A stretch of 64,000 nucleotides of DNA from Yersinia entomophaga (GTDB lineage Bacteria > Pseudomonadota > Gammaproteobacteria > Enterobacterales > Enterobacteriaceae). Shown here one piece after another: positions 9,664-19,996 of this stretch. The number at the start of each line of letters is the position of its first letter. Positions within the stretch are counted from its first letter, which is position 1. The notes under the pieces are model-generated. The model saw nothing but the letters and a program-made list of their open reading frames with translations, was not told the origin of the DNA and made no database searches. The stretch spans positions 108,409 to 172,408 of the forward strand of contig NZ_CP010029.1 in assembly GCF_001656035.1 (NCBI RefSeq), in the 5' to 3' direction. The translations under genes were made by a program, and so were the position numbers.

Positions 9664-11095
9664 AGGCGCTGGCCTGACAACGTCTCGTTCGTTATTCCAT
9701 CAATTATTGGTGTTTTTCGCTCTACCTTTACTGATTCTCGGCGGCCTTTCGATTTATACCCATTATATCAGTGCGATGAATGCGGCAACGCTGGCTTACG
9801 ATCGCTCGCTGTTAGCCTCGGCCAGAACCGTCGCGGAACGGCTGGTAGTGAGAAACGGCCGTTTGGAAGTGGATGTGCCTTACATTGTCCTGGATAGTTT
9901 CGAACGTAACATGAATGATCAGCTTTATTATCAGGTCATTACGCCGGAAGGCAAAAGCATTGCCGGTTACGATGATTTACCGCCGCTACCGCCCAATACG
10001 CCGCGCTCGAATCTTTATCCCGCATTGGTACATTTTTATGATGCTCATTATGACGGAAAGCCGATTCGTGTGGCTGCGCTGTATCAGCCGGTTAACGAAG
10101 AGGGCGTAATGGGGATGGTGATGGTGCTCGTGGCCGAAACGCTGGCATCGCGGCATAATCTGGCGCAGCAAATTATGGTCTCTGCGGTGCTCACTCAGGG
10201 GGCTTTAGTGTTATTCACGCTGGCTATGGCTTATCTGCTGTTGAAGCGAATTCTTAAGCCGCTACGTAAACTCTCCAGCCTGATGTTACTGCGCGATCCC
10301 GGTGAGTTAACGCCACTGCCTAAAATTCTCCCCTGGTCTGAAATGGCGCCGTTGCTGCTGGCATTTAACCGCTATATCCAGCGGCTGCGGGAAATGGTTG
10401 AGCGGCAGGGACGATTCAGCGCCGATGCTTCTCACCAGCTGCGCACGCCTCTGGCGGTGCTGAAAACGCAGGCTGCGGTGGCTCTGGCTAGCAACGAACC
10501 GGCTCAGTGGCGTGAAAGCCTACAGGCGATGAAACACACTCTAGATAACACGGTGGCGCTAACTGACCGTCTGTTGCAGCTTTCCCGCGTTAAAGTGGTA
10601 GAGCGAACTCTGCAACCTGTTAATCTCTCTCAATTATTGCGGGACGCTTGTTTTGCCCGTGTGCCGCAGGCGCGTAGCAAGCATATTGATTTGGGTTATG
10701 AAAGTGATGGGGAGTACCGAATTGCAGGGGATGGGCTGCTGCTGGCCGAACTGTGCGATAACCTGTTGGATAACGCCTTGAAATACACGCCAGACGGTGG
10801 AACGGTCACTGCACGCTTGCATCAGGATCAGCATATTGATCACTGTATTTTGGAAATTGAGGACAGTGGCCCCGGTATTGCCGATAACGAAACTGAACAG
10901 GCGCTTATCCCATTTCACCGTTTGGATAACGTTGGCGAACAGTCCGGAGCCGGTCTGGGGTTAGCGTTAGTCAAAGATATTGCCATCTACCATCAAAGCC
11001 ATCCGGAGCTTCTGACCGGGGGAAATCTGGGCGGACTGCTGGTACGTATCCGTTTTCATTTATTGGCTCAATCTATTGGTAAGCCTAATGATTAA
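9650..11095 (+). CDS. tctE: Sensor histidine kinase TctE
   Basis: Membrane sensor kinase of 481 residues. It has a membrane segment at about 20-40, a periplasmic sensing domain of roughly 130 residues, a second membrane segment near 180-200, and a kinase core. The core contains the H box DASHQLRTPLAVLKTQA with the phospho-accepting histidine, the N box CDNLLDNALKYTP, the G1 box EDSGPGIAD and the G2 box GAGLGLALV. The start overlaps the end of tctD by 14 bases, so translation is probably coupled; a slightly later start is possible. Confidence 0.9.
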   Translation: MGRAKGAGLTTSRSLFHQLLVFFALPLLILGGLSIYTHYISAMNAATLAYDRSLLASARTVAERLVVRNGRLEVDVPYIVLDSFERNMNDQLYYQVITPEGKSIAGYDDLPPLPPNTPRSNLYPALVHFYDAHYDGKPIRVAALYQPVNEEGVMGMVMVLVAETLASRHNLAQQIMVSAVLTQGALVLFTLAMAYLLLKRILKPLRKLSSLMLLRDPGELTPLPKILPWSEMAPLLLAFNRYIQRLREMVERQGRFSADASHQLRTPLAVLKTQAAVALASNEPAQWRESLQAMKHTLDNTVALTDRLLQLSRVKVVERTLQPVNLSQLLRDACFARVPQARSKHIDLGYESDGEYRIAGDGLLLAELCDNLLDNALKYTPDGGTVTARLHQDQHIDHCILEIEDSGPGIADNETEQALIPFHRLDNVGEQSGAGLGLALVKDIAIYHQSHPELLTGGNLGGLLVRIRFHLLAQSIGKPND

Positions 11096-11384
11096 TAAAA
11101 TCGCTGTATCAGGTTTTCAATAACTGTGTGCTGCGAGCGGAGAAGGGTGTGCAGCTCAGTCAGGCTTAAATCGCTGAAATATGATGTTCAAAGTAATAGG
11201 AATGACAATCAACGTACTGGTACAGTATAGTGATAGATGATATGGGTATAACTTTGATGGTGTCGATAGGTTATATCTTGGTAGTAAAGGTGAATGAAAA
11301 CAATCCAGTATGAAATATAAGCGGTAACGGTGTTTTTGTTTTTTCTGTATAAATGGTCTTCTCAATCTCAGCGATGAAGTATTA
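11096..11384. other. Intergenic stretch tctE-dnaX, no gene seen
   Basis: These 289 AT-rich bases separate the tct locus from dnaX. I find no gene, RNA or clear hairpin terminator. A 69-codon minus-strand frame (11156-11365) has low-complexity composition and no recognisable motif. The dnaX promoter must lie here, but I cannot place it with confidence. Confidence 0.5.
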
Positions 11385-13331
11385 ATGAGCTATCAGGTCC
11401 TTGCCCGCAAGTGGCGTCCCCAAACTTTTGCTGAAGTTGTTGGTCAGGAACATGTTCTGACAGCGCTGGCTAATGGCCTTTCGTTAGGACGGATTCATCA
11501 CGCCTATCTTTTCTCCGGTACTCGCGGTGTCGGTAAGACCTCTATTGCTCGTTTATTGGCAAAAGGGCTGAACTGCGAAACCGGTATTACCGCCACGCCA
11601 TGTGGCAAATGCGCCAACTGCCTGGAAATTGAGCAGGGGCGTTTCGTCGATCTGATCGAGATCGATGCCGCTTCGCGCACCAAAGTGGAAGATACGCGCG
11701 AACTGCTGGATAACGTGCAATATGCGCCAGCGCGTGGCCGCTTTAAAGTTTATCTAATCGATGAAGTGCACATGCTTTCCCGCCACAGTTTCAACGCCCT
11801 GTTGAAAACGCTGGAAGAGCCGCCTTCACACGTAAAATTCCTGCTGGCGACGACGGACCCGCAGAAATTACCGGTGACAATTCTTTCCCGCTGCCTGCAA
11901 TTTCATCTGAAAGCGCTGTATGTGGAACAAATTCGTGCTCAGCTTGAAAAAGTGCTTCAGGCTGAGCAAATCGACAGCGATGCTCGCGCGTTACAACTAC
12001 TGGCGCGTGCGGCCGATGGCAGTATGCGTGATGCTCTGAGCCTGACCGATCAGGCGGTCTCTATGGGCCAGGGGCAGGTGACCACCGCGACGGTCAGCCA
12101 GATGCTGGGAACCTTGGATGATGAACAGCCGCTGGCGATCATCGAAGCGCTGGTGAGCGCCGATGGTGCGCGGGTGATGGCGCAGATAGAACAGGCGGCG
12201 TCACGCGGTGTAGATTGGGAAAACCTGTTGGTTGAAACGCTCAGTCTGTTACATCGCATTGCAATGATTCAATTGCTGCCATCCATGCTGGATAATCATT
12301 ACGCAGAAATAGAACCGCGTTTACGTGAACTGGCGCGTACTTTGCCGCCAACGGATATTCAGCTGTATTACCAGACATTGCTGGTGGGGCGTAAAGAGCT
12401 AGCTTATGCGCCGGATCGCCGTATGGGTGTTGAAATGACGCTGTTACGCGCTCTGGCTTTCCACCCAAAAGCGGTTATCGCGGAGCCGGAAGTTGTTCCA
12501 CAGATTCCCTCTCCGATCGGTGCGCCGACTCATGCTATACCGCAGCGTCACGCCGCGCCGCAGCCGGTAACGTCTACACCAGCTCGGTCAGAGCCAATGC
12601 CGCCAGCATCGGTGCCGGAATCTACCGCTCAGCTATTGCAGGCGCGAACCCAGCTTTTACGACAGCATGGGACATCCAGCCCAAAAAAGAATGAGCCGGC
12701 AGCGCCTGACAAAGCGCGGCCGGCAATCTCGGCTCTGGAGCGATTGGCTTCAGTAACCGAGCGTAGTCAGCAGCGTCAGGCTGCCAAAGCCACCGAGGCG
12801 AAACCGGGCAAGAAAGAGGCGTATCGCTGGAAAGCGCAAAACGAACCTGAAACGCCGCCGGAGCCAGTTGCTACGCCTAAAGCGTTACGTTCGGCGCTAG
12901 AACATGAGAAAACGCCGGAGCTATCGGCAAAATTAGCGGAAGAGGCGATTCTTCGCGACCCTTGGGCGGCGGAGATAAATCAGCTTCAGATCCCTAAATT
13001 GGTTCAGCAGTTGGCGCTGAATGCATTTAAACAACAGATAGAACCGGGTAATATTTGCCTTCACCTGCGTTCGTCTCAGCGCCATCTGAATTCGCCGTCC
13101 GCGCAGAAAGTGTTGACGGAAGCGTTAAGTGGGTTGTACGGCAGCCCGGTTGAACTAAGCGTGATTGAAGACGACAATCCGGCGGAGCTAACGCCGCTGG
13201 AATGGCGACAGGCAATTTATGAAGAGAAGCTGGCGCAGGCGCGTCAGTCGATTCTTACGGATAAGAACATTCAGACTCTGCGTCGATTCTTTGATGCCGA
13301 GCTGGATGAAGAAAGTATCCGACCTATTTAA
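11385..13331 (+). CDS. dnaX: DNA polymerase III tau subunit (gamma by frameshift)
   Basis: Clamp-loader ATPase that loads the beta sliding clamp; full-length tau (648 residues) also binds the polymerase core and DnaB. Visible are the Walker A motif GTRGVGKTS (residues 45-53), the zinc-binding cysteines 64, 73, 76 and 79, the Walker B region YLIDEVHML near 125, and the SRC sensor in TILSRCLQFHLK. The central proline/alanine-rich linker carries a programmed -1 frameshift site that yields the shorter gamma subunit (436 residues here). It leads a likely dnaX-ybaB-recR operon. Confidence 0.97.
   Translation: MSYQVLARKWRPQTFAEVVGQEHVLTALANGLSLGRIHHAYLFSGTRGVGKTSIARLLAKGLNCETGITATPCGKCANCLEIEQGRFVDLIEIDAASRTKVEDTRELLDNVQYAPARGRFKVYLIDEVHMLSRHSFNALLKTLEEPPSHVKFLLATTDPQKLPVTILSRCLQFHLKALYVEQIRAQLEKVLQAEQIDSDARALQLLARAADGSMRDALSLTDQAVSMGQGQVTTATVSQMLGTLDDEQPLAIIEALVSADGARVMAQIEQAASRGVDWENLLVETLSLLHRIAMIQLLPSMLDNHYAEIEPRLRELARTLPPTDIQLYYQTLLVGRKELAYAPDRRMGVEMTLLRALAFHPKAVIAEPEVVPQIPSPIGAPTHAIPQRHAAPQPVTSTPARSEPMPPASVPESTAQLLQARTQLLRQHGTSSPKKNEPAAPDKARPAISALERLASVTERSQQRQAAKATEAKPGKKEAYRWKAQNEPETPPEPVATPKALRSALEHEKTPELSAKLAEEAILRDPWAAEINQLQIPKLVQQLALNAFKQQIEPGNICLHLRSSQRHLNSPSAQKVLTEALSGLYGSPVELSVIEDDNPAELTPLEWRQAIYEEKLAQARQSILTDKNIQTLRRFFDAELDEESIRPI
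12683..12724 (+). promoter_or_regulatory. Programmed -1 frameshift signal in dnaX
   Basis: The slippery heptamer A AAA AAG (12683-12689) is in the correct phase, read as Pro-Lys-Lys in frame 0. Six bases later GCCGGC (12695-12700) and GCGC (12702-12705) pair with GCGC (12714-12717) and GCCGGC (12719-12724), forming a strong stem with one mismatch and an 8-base loop. After a -1 slip, one Glu codon is read and then TGA (12692-12694). This gives gamma ending in Lys-Lys-Glu, as known for E. coli. The upstream Shine-Dalgarno-like stimulator is weak here. Confidence 0.93.
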
Positions 13332-13376
13332 TCGCTGCGGTACGTGCATGGTGCACAGACGCGGCCCTTGCTGTGA

Positions 13377-13717
<341 letters not shown>

Positions 13718-13718
<1 letters not shown>

Positions 13719-14323
13719 TGCAAACCAGCCCACTCCTTGAAACATTAATGGAGTCACTGCGCTGTTTACCGGGCGTAGGCCCAAAATCGGCGCAGCGTAT
13801 GGCTTTCCACCTGCTACAGCGGGATCGTAGCGGTGGAATGCGTCTGGCTCAGGCGCTCACCCGCGCGATGTCGGAAATTGGCCACTGCGTCGATTGCCGT
13901 ACTTTTACTGAGCAAGAAAGCTGTACCATTTGCGCTAATCCTCGCCGTCAACAAAACGGGCAGATTTGCGTGGTGGAAAGCCCGGCGGATATTCACGCCA
14001 TCGAACAAACCGGGCAGTTTGGCGGGCGTTATTTTGTCCTGATGGGGCATTTATCGCCGTTGGACGGTATCGGCCCTGCGGATATTGGTCTGGATCTGTT
14101 GGAACAACGCCTCGCCAGCGAAAGTATCAGCGAAGTCATTCTGGCCACTAACCCAACGGTGGAAGGTGACGCAACGGCTAACTATATCGGCCAGATGTGC
14201 GGCCAGTATGGCGTATTGGCTAGCCGAATAGCGCATGGCGTGCCGGTGGGCGGCGAGTTGGAAATGGTGGACGGCACCACGCTGTCTCACTCTCTGGCTG
14301 GGCGACATCCGATCAAATATTGA
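13718..14323 (+). CDS. recR: Recombination mediator RecR
   Basis: RecR acts with RecO and RecF to load RecA on SSB-coated gaps. The 201-residue protein has an N-terminal helix-hairpin-helix ([15 protein letters not shown], about residues 15-29), a four-cysteine zinc finger at about 57-72 (two CxxC pairs), and a Toprim domain starting at [14 protein letters not shown] with the LLEQRL and [15 protein letters not shown] segments. Its ATG shares one base with the ybaB stop. Confidence 0.96.
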
Positions 14324-14338
14324 TCCTTTTTCAGGTCA

Positions 14339-14400
14339 GGCGGCGGTTTATTATTGATTATCATATGAATAATATCATTTGAGATAATCTGGCCGTCGCC
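14339..14400 (+). other. Nested inverted repeats after recR
   Basis: GGCGGCGG (14339-14346) can pair with CCGTCGCC (14393-14400; one G-T pair), and inside it GATTATC (14356-14362) is fully complementary to GATAATC (14383-14389), leaving a 20-base AT-rich loop. A run of seven T follows 11 bases after the outer stem. It may be a loose recR terminator or a structured 3' region; neither is proven. Confidence 0.4.
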
Positions 14401-14440
14401 CCTGCTTATGCTTTTTTTCTCTCAAACATCACTTTTCAGA

Positions 14441-14467
14441 CTTGAAACACCTCCTTACAACCCCCAT
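14441..14467 (+). promoter_or_regulatory. Sigma-32 heat-shock promoter of htpG
   Basis: CTTGAAA (14441-14447) and CCCCAT (14462-14467) match the sigma-32 -35 and -10 consensus, with a 14-base spacer, 57 bases before the htpG start. E. coli htpG is a known sigma-32 gene, so heat-shock control is expected. Confidence 0.9.
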
Positions 14468-14524
14468 CTGATCTCCATCATTCGGCTATATCCGCCTGCA
14501 CAGTAATTTGCATTGAGGTAACTA

Positions 14525-16399
14525 ATGAGTATGAAAGGTCAAGAAACCCGTGGTTTTCAGTCTGAAGTAAAACAACTGCTTCATTTGATGATTCACTCGC
14601 TTTACTCCAATAAAGAAATTTTCCTGCGCGAGCTGATCTCAAATGCTTCGGATGCGGCCGATAAGCTGCGTTTCCGTGCGCTTTCTGCCCCTGAATTATA
14701 TGAAGGTGACGGTGAACTGCGCGTCCGTTTGTCTTGCGATAAAGAAAAACGCACTCTGACACTGAGTGATAACGGTATCGGTATGAGCCGCGACGAGGTG
14801 ATTGAAAACCTCGGTACTATCGCTAAGTCCGGCACCAAAGCATTCCTGGAATCTATTGGTTCCGATCAGGCTAAAGATAGCCAACTGATTGGTCAGTTCG
14901 GCGTTGGCTTCTACTCTGCTTTTATCGTGGCAGATAAAGTCACCGTTCGCACTCGTGCCGCAGGTGCACCGGCGGATGCTGGTGTGTTCTGGGAATCAGA
15001 AGGCGAGGGCGATTACACTATCGCTGACATCACCAAAGAAGATCGCGGTACTGAAATCACCCTGCACCTGCGTGAAGGGGAAGATGAGTATCTGGACGAT
15101 TGGCGTTTGCGCTCAATTATCAGCAAGTATTCCGATCACATCGCTCTGCCGGTGGAAATCGAAAGTAAAAACGAAGAAGACGGCACCGTTAGCTGGGAAA
15201 AAATTAACAAAGCTCAGGCGCTGTGGACGCGGAGTAAAGCCGATGTTAGCGATGACGAATATAAAGCGTTCTACAAACACATCGCCCATGATTTTACCGA
15301 TCCATTAATCTGGAGCCACAACCGCGTAGAAGGTAAGCAGGAATATACCAGTCTGCTGTATATCCCAGCGCAGGCGCCTTGGGATCTGTGGAACCGCGAT
15401 CATAAACACGGCTTGAAACTTTATGTGCAGCGCGTGTTTATCATGGACGACGCCGAACAGTTTATGCCGAACTATCTGCGGTTCGTTCGCGGCCTGATAG
15501 ATTCTAACGATCTGCCGCTGAACGTATCTCGTGAGATTTTGCAGGACAGTCGTATTACCCAGAATTTGCGTAGCGCTCTGAGCAAACGCGTACTGCAAAT
15601 GCTGGAAAAACTGGCGAAAGACGATGTGGAACAGTACCAGAAGTTCTGGCAACAGTTCGGTATGGTACTGAAAGAAGGCCCGGCAGAAGATGGCAGCAAC
15701 AAAGAAACCATTGCTAAACTGTTGCGCTTTGCTTCAACCCATACCGACAGCTCGGCGCAGACCGTTTCGCTGGAAGATTATGTTAGCCGTATGGCTGAAG
15801 GTCAGGAGAAGATTTACTACATTACTGCCGACAGCTATGCCGCTGCGAAGAACAGCCCGCATCTGGAACTGTTCCGTAAGAAAGGCATTGAGGTTCTGCT
15901 GTTATCCGATCGTATTGACGAATGGATGATGAGCTACCTGACTGAATTCGATGGCAAAGCCTTCCAGTCAGTGAGTAAGGCCGATGAATCCTTGGATAAA
16001 CTGGTTGATGCAGAAACTCCGGAGCAGCAAGAAGCGGAAAAAGCACTGGAGCCTTTCGTTGAGCGCGTTAAAACGCTGCTGAATGACCGAGTTAAAGACG
16101 TACGCTTGACTCATCGTTTGACCGACACGCCAGCCATCGTCACCACAGGTGCCGATGAAATGAGCACACAAATGGCAAAATTGTTTGCCGCTGCGGGTCA
16201 GCAAGCACCTGAAGTGAAATACATCTTCGAGCTGAACCCAGAACACGCGTTGGTAAAACGCGCCGCAGAAGTCAGTGATGAAAGCCTGTTTGCGGAGTGG
16301 GTTGAGCTGCTGCTCGATCAGGCTCTGTTGGCAGAGCGCGGGACTTTGGATGATCCAAACCAGTTCATTCGCCGTATGAATCAGTTACTGACAGCCTAA
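14525..16399 (+). CDS. htpG: Hsp90 chaperone HtpG
   Basis: Cytosolic ATP-dependent chaperone of the Hsp90 family, 624 residues (E. coli 624). The N-terminal ATPase domain shows the Hsp90 signature [18 protein letters not shown] (about residues 26-43), [13 protein letters not shown], and [11 protein letters not shown]. The middle domain has the catalytic-arginine region [11 protein letters not shown]. The C-terminal dimerisation domain ends without an MEEVD tail, as usual in bacteria. It is preceded by a sigma-32 promoter and followed by a terminator, so it is a single-gene unit. Confidence 0.97.
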   Translation: MSMKGQETRGFQSEVKQLLHLMIHSLYSNKEIFLRELISNASDAADKLRFRALSAPELYEGDGELRVRLSCDKEKRTLTLSDNGIGMSRDEVIENLGTIAKSGTKAFLESIGSDQAKDSQLIGQFGVGFYSAFIVADKVTVRTRAAGAPADAGVFWESEGEGDYTIADITKEDRGTEITLHLREGEDEYLDDWRLRSIISKYSDHIALPVEIESKNEEDGTVSWEKINKAQALWTRSKADVSDDEYKAFYKHIAHDFTDPLIWSHNRVEGKQEYTSLLYIPAQAPWDLWNRDHKHGLKLYVQRVFIMDDAEQFMPNYLRFVRGLIDSNDLPLNVSREILQDSRITQNLRSALSKRVLQMLEKLAKDDVEQYQKFWQQFGMVLKEGPAEDGSNKETIAKLLRFASTHTDSSAQTVSLEDYVSRMAEGQEKIYYITADSYAAAKNSPHLELFRKKGIEVLLLSDRIDEWMMSYLTEFDGKAFQSVSKADESLDKLVDAETPEQQEAEKALEPFVERVKTLLNDRVKDVRLTHRLTDTPAIVTTGADEMSTQMAKLFAAAGQQAPEVKYIFELNPEHALVKRAAEVSDESLFAEWVELLLDQALLAERGTLDDPNQFIRRMNQLLTA

Positions 16400-16413
16400 T
16401 TTGCAATGCGATT

Positions 16414-16446
16414 GCCCCTGACCAAAAGCTCGGTTAGGGGCATTTT
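16414..16446 (+). terminator. Intrinsic terminator of htpG
   Basis: A 10-bp stem GCCCCTGACC/GGTTAGGGGC (one G-T pair) with an 8-base loop is followed by ATTTT, starting 15 bases after the htpG stop. Confidence 0.85.
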
Positions 16447-16592
16447 AACCGCACAATCACGGCTTTTCTCTGCCAAATCAATTCAGTTAGTCTCATTTCT
16501 TCAATTACCTCCTCCGGCAAGGTGCCTTGAGCGATCACCCGTGGAAATGGTATGGTTACGCGTTTTCTGCATTTTCGATTTCATTCTAGTAA

Positions 16593-17276
<684 letters not shown>

Positions 17277-17294
17277 TATGCTGAGTAGACAAAG

Positions 17295-17319
17295 AAGGCG
17301 GCCTTGGGTCGCCTTTCTT
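17295..17319 (+). terminator. Intrinsic terminator of adk
   Basis: The short stem AAGGCG/CGCCTT with a 9-base loop, followed by TCTTATTTAT, lies 18 bases after the adk stop codon. The T tract is interrupted, so strength is uncertain. Confidence 0.65.
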
Positions 17320-17351
17320 ATTTATGTATTGCAGAGGTGAAGTAGCAGGGA

Positions 17352-17380
17352 GTTTATATTTATGGCCGCCTCGCTATAAT
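17352..17380 (+). promoter_or_regulatory. Probable hemH promoter
   Basis: A perfect TATAAT -10 box sits at 17375-17380, about 75 bases before the hemH start. The matching -35 region (near 17352-17358, TTTATAT) is poor. The assignment rests on the -10 and on position. Confidence 0.4.
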
Positions 17381-17455
17381 GGCAGTAAATAAACGCGCTG
17401 TGTGTCGCGGGTTTAAATACATTGCAGCTTATTAGTAAAGGAAGGGAACTGACTC

Positions 17456-18415
17456 ATGCAAAGCAAACTTGGCGTTCTGATGGTCAATCTGGGAACGCCT
17501 GATGCCCCAACGACTCCAGCGATTAAGCGTTACCTGGCTGAGTTTCTCAGCGATCGCCGAGTAGTTGATACTTCCCCTTTGCTTTGGTGGCCTTTATTAC
17601 GCGGTGTCATACTGCCAATCCGCTCTCCGCGAGTGGCTAAACTGTATCAATCAGTTTGGATGGACGAAGGCTCGCCGCTATTGGTTTTTAGTCGTCGGCA
17701 GCAGCAGGCGCTAGCGGCCCGAATGCCGGACACACCGGTAGAGCTTGGAATGAGCTATGGCTCACCCAATTTATCCGATGCCATAGAAAAACTGTTGGCA
17801 CAAGGCGTAACTAAACTGGTTGTGTTACCGCTTTATCCTCAATATTCCTGTTCGACCAGCGCTGCCGTATGGGATAGCGTTGCACGTATTCTAAAAAATT
17901 ATCGTCGTTTACCTTCTATCAGCTTTATTCGTGACTATGCAGAGCATCCTGCTTACATTGCCGCATTAAAACAAAGCGTAGAACGGTCTTTTGAGCAGCA
18001 TGGTCAACCTGACCGTCTGGTGCTCTCTTTCCACGGAATCCCTAAACGTTACGCACAGCTTGGTGACGACTATCCGCTGCGTTGTGAAGATACAGCCCGC
18101 GCGCTTACGGCGGTTGTGCCGCTGCCCGCAGAACAGATCATGATGACCTACCAGTCACGATTTGGCCGCGAACCCTGGCTCACTCCTTATACTGATGAAA
18201 CCTTAAAAAGCTTACCTTCTCAAGGTGTTAAGCATATACAGCTGATCTGCCCTGGCTTTTCCGCTGATTGTCTTGAAACGCTAGAGGAAATTAAAGAACA
18301 AAATCGTGAGATTTTCCTACATGCAGGCGGCGAGAAGTTTGAATATATCCCTGCATTGAATGATGATATTGCGCATATTGACTTGCTTGAGTTATTAGTT
18401 AAACGGCACATGTAG
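17456..18415 (+). CDS. hemH: Ferrochelatase
   Basis: Last enzyme of protoheme synthesis; it inserts ferrous iron into protoporphyrin IX at the membrane surface. The 319-residue product shows the ferrochelatase features [20 protein letters not shown] near residue 8, [17 protein letters not shown] near 123, the catalytic-histidine motif [10 protein letters not shown] near 191, and the C-terminal [16 protein letters not shown]. It is the conserved left border gene of Yersinia O-antigen clusters. Confidence 0.97.
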   Translation: MQSKLGVLMVNLGTPDAPTTPAIKRYLAEFLSDRRVVDTSPLLWWPLLRGVILPIRSPRVAKLYQSVWMDEGSPLLVFSRRQQQALAARMPDTPVELGMSYGSPNLSDAIEKLLAQGVTKLVVLPLYPQYSCSTSAAVWDSVARILKNYRRLPSISFIRDYAEHPAYIAALKQSVERSFEQHGQPDRLVLSFHGIPKRYAQLGDDYPLRCEDTARALTAVVPLPAEQIMMTYQSRFGREPWLTPYTDETLKSLPSQGVKHIQLICPGFSADCLETLEEIKEQNREIFLHAGGEKFEYIPALNDDIAHIDLLELLVKRHM

Positions 18416-18428
18416 TGCCTTGCTAAAT

Positions 18429-18462
18429 ATAAGCGCTCTATATATAGAGCGGCTTATGTTTA
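18429..18462 (+). terminator. Terminator-like hairpin after hemH
   Basis: ATAAGC-GCTCTA pairs with TAGAGC-G-GCTTAT around a TATA loop, giving a 12-bp stem with one bulged G, followed by GTTTAG. It lies 14 bases after the hemH stop. The T run is short. Confidence 0.6.
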
Positions 18463-18975
18463 GCTGAAAGTTTGATTTTTAAATACTCGAAGACATGAAG
18501 AAAATCAAATGAATACATTCGGTTACGATTTATTGTGCAAAGGGCATTCTCCGGATTTTCTCGTATTATCTTAGTCAATTAAAGCGTGGCATAAATCACG
18601 TTTTTCTTGTAATAGCGGGGTATTAGTACGAGAATTGGCACAAAATTTTAATGCCTTAATTAAATGAATGTTTAACTTAAAATGTGTCTGCTGTTTAGGA
18701 ATGCTCTGAGACCGATTTAAGGCCAAAGCGCGTACCCTCAAGCCCCCTGCGGGGCCACAGACCTAAACCTTCGAATCAGTGCATTGGTAGCTGCAAGCCA
18801 AGGGCGGTAGCGTGGGGATTTTATTCTATTTATACGACGATGCCTTTCATGGATGAAGAGATCGCTACTCCATGCATTTTGTTAAAATCATTCGCTAAGA
18901 TTAATTCTTAAAAAGATAAAAATCAGTGAGGCGAATTAATTTACTTATTTAAATTTATTTAATTCGGATTTATAT
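18463..18975 (+). other. Long leader region of the O-antigen cluster
   Basis: About 510 bases without a gene separate hemH from ddhD. The first half is AT-rich and contains a weak hairpin followed by five T (AGCGTG/CACGTT, about 18583-18606). A GCCCC/GGGGC tetraloop hairpin lies at 18742-18755, just before the JUMPStart element. The cluster promoter must lie here, but I could not place it with confidence. Confidence 0.6.
18777..18814 (+). promoter_or_regulatory. JUMPStart element with ops site (RfaH recruitment)
   Basis: The sequence from CAGTGCATTGGTAGCTG to the end matches the JUMPStart element found before polysaccharide operons. It ends in the ops core GGCGGTAGCGTG (18803-18814). RfaH binds RNA polymerase paused at ops and suppresses termination and polarity across long operons. 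It lies 161 bases before ddhD, so it should govern the whole O-antigen cluster. Confidence 0.93.
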
Positions 18976-19959
18976 ATGTCTTTAGAAATTAAATTGCATC
19001 CATCCGGTGTTATTTTTACTTCTGATGGTACTGAAACCATTCTGGATGCGGCACTTGAAAATAATATCAATATTGAGTACAGCTGCAAGGACGGAACCTG
19101 CGGCGCTTGTAAGGCTGTTGTGCTATCAGGCGAGGTTGAGCAAGGTGAGAATACATTCTTATCCGAAGAAGATATTGCTAAGGGTTCAATACTAACTTGC
19201 TGTTCTAAAGCAAAGTCTAATGTTGAATTAGACGTTCATTATTATCCTGAACTTAGCCACATAAAGAAAAAGACTTATCCCTGCAAAGTTGACAATATTG
19301 AGTATCTTGGCGAAGACATTGCCATTTTGTCGCTAAGGCTTCCACCTAGCGCCAATATGGAGTATTTGGCTGGGCAATATATTGATTTAATAATTAATGG
19401 GCAACGCCGTAGTTATTCTATTGCTAACGCGCCCGGCGGGAATGTTGAGCTGCATATACGGAAAGTTGCTAATGGACTTTTCAGTCATATCATTTTTAAC
19501 GAATTAAAACCACAGCAACTCTTACGTATTGAAGGGCCTCAGGGAACCTTCTTTGTGCGTGAGAATAATGAACCTATTATATTCCTTGCCGGTGGTACAG
19601 GTTTTGCTCCCGTTAAGTCTATGGTTGAAGCATTAATTTCTAAAAATGATCAACGTGAAATGTATATTTATTGGGGAATGCCGACAGGGAATAGTTTTTA
19701 TTCCGATATCGCAAGGGAATGGGCAATTCAGTACCCCAATATTCATTATGTTCCTGTAGTCTCAGGTCATGATGAAAGTTGGACTGGTGCAACTGGATTT
19801 GTACATCAGTCAGTTCTTAACGATATCGCCGATCTCAGTCTATTTAATGTTTATGCCTGCGGTTCCTTAGCTATGATATCTGCTGCGCGCGCTGATTTTA
19901 TAAAGAATGGATTAAACGAAAATAAATTTTTCTCTGATGCCTTTGTGCCATCAAAATAG
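18976..19959 (+). CDS. ddhD: CDP-6-deoxy-delta-3,4-glucoseen reductase (E3)
   Basis: NADH-dependent reductase that supplies electrons to DdhC in the C-3 deoxygenation step of 3,6-dideoxyhexose synthesis. The 327-residue protein has an N-terminal plant-type [2Fe-2S] ferredoxin domain (CKDGTCGAC at residues 37-45 plus a cysteine pair in ILTCCSKAK near 75). A ferredoxin-NADP reductase module follows, with the flavin motif RRSYSIANAP near 149 and the nucleotide motif FLAGGTGFAPVKSM near 207. It is the first gene of the cluster. No strong ribosome site is visible before the ATG. Confidence 0.95.
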   Translation: MSLEIKLHPSGVIFTSDGTETILDAALENNINIEYSCKDGTCGACKAVVLSGEVEQGENTFLSEEDIAKGSILTCCSKAKSNVELDVHYYPELSHIKKKTYPCKVDNIEYLGEDIAILSLRLPPSANMEYLAGQYIDLIINGQRRSYSIANAPGGNVELHIRKVANGLFSHIIFNELKPQQLLRIEGPQGTFFVRENNEPIIFLAGGTGFAPVKSMVEALISKNDQREMYIYWGMPTGNSFYSDIAREWAIQYPNIHYVPVVSGHDESWTGATGFVHQSVLNDIADLSLFNVYACGSLAMISAARADFIKNGLNENKFFSDAFVPSK

Positions 19960-19996
19960 CTTTGATTTGTCAAAGTAATACGTAATGGAGATTCTA

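Noticed and set aside
11156..11365. 69-codon minus-strand frame between tctE and dnaX
   Set aside because: Composition is that of AT-rich noncoding DNA, with no ribosome site, no family motif and no conserved neighbour.
14351..14389. GATAAT-like hexamers before htpG as a Fur box
   Set aside because: The hexamers are imperfect and irregularly spaced, and the pairing-arm explanation fits better; htpG is not a known Fur gene.
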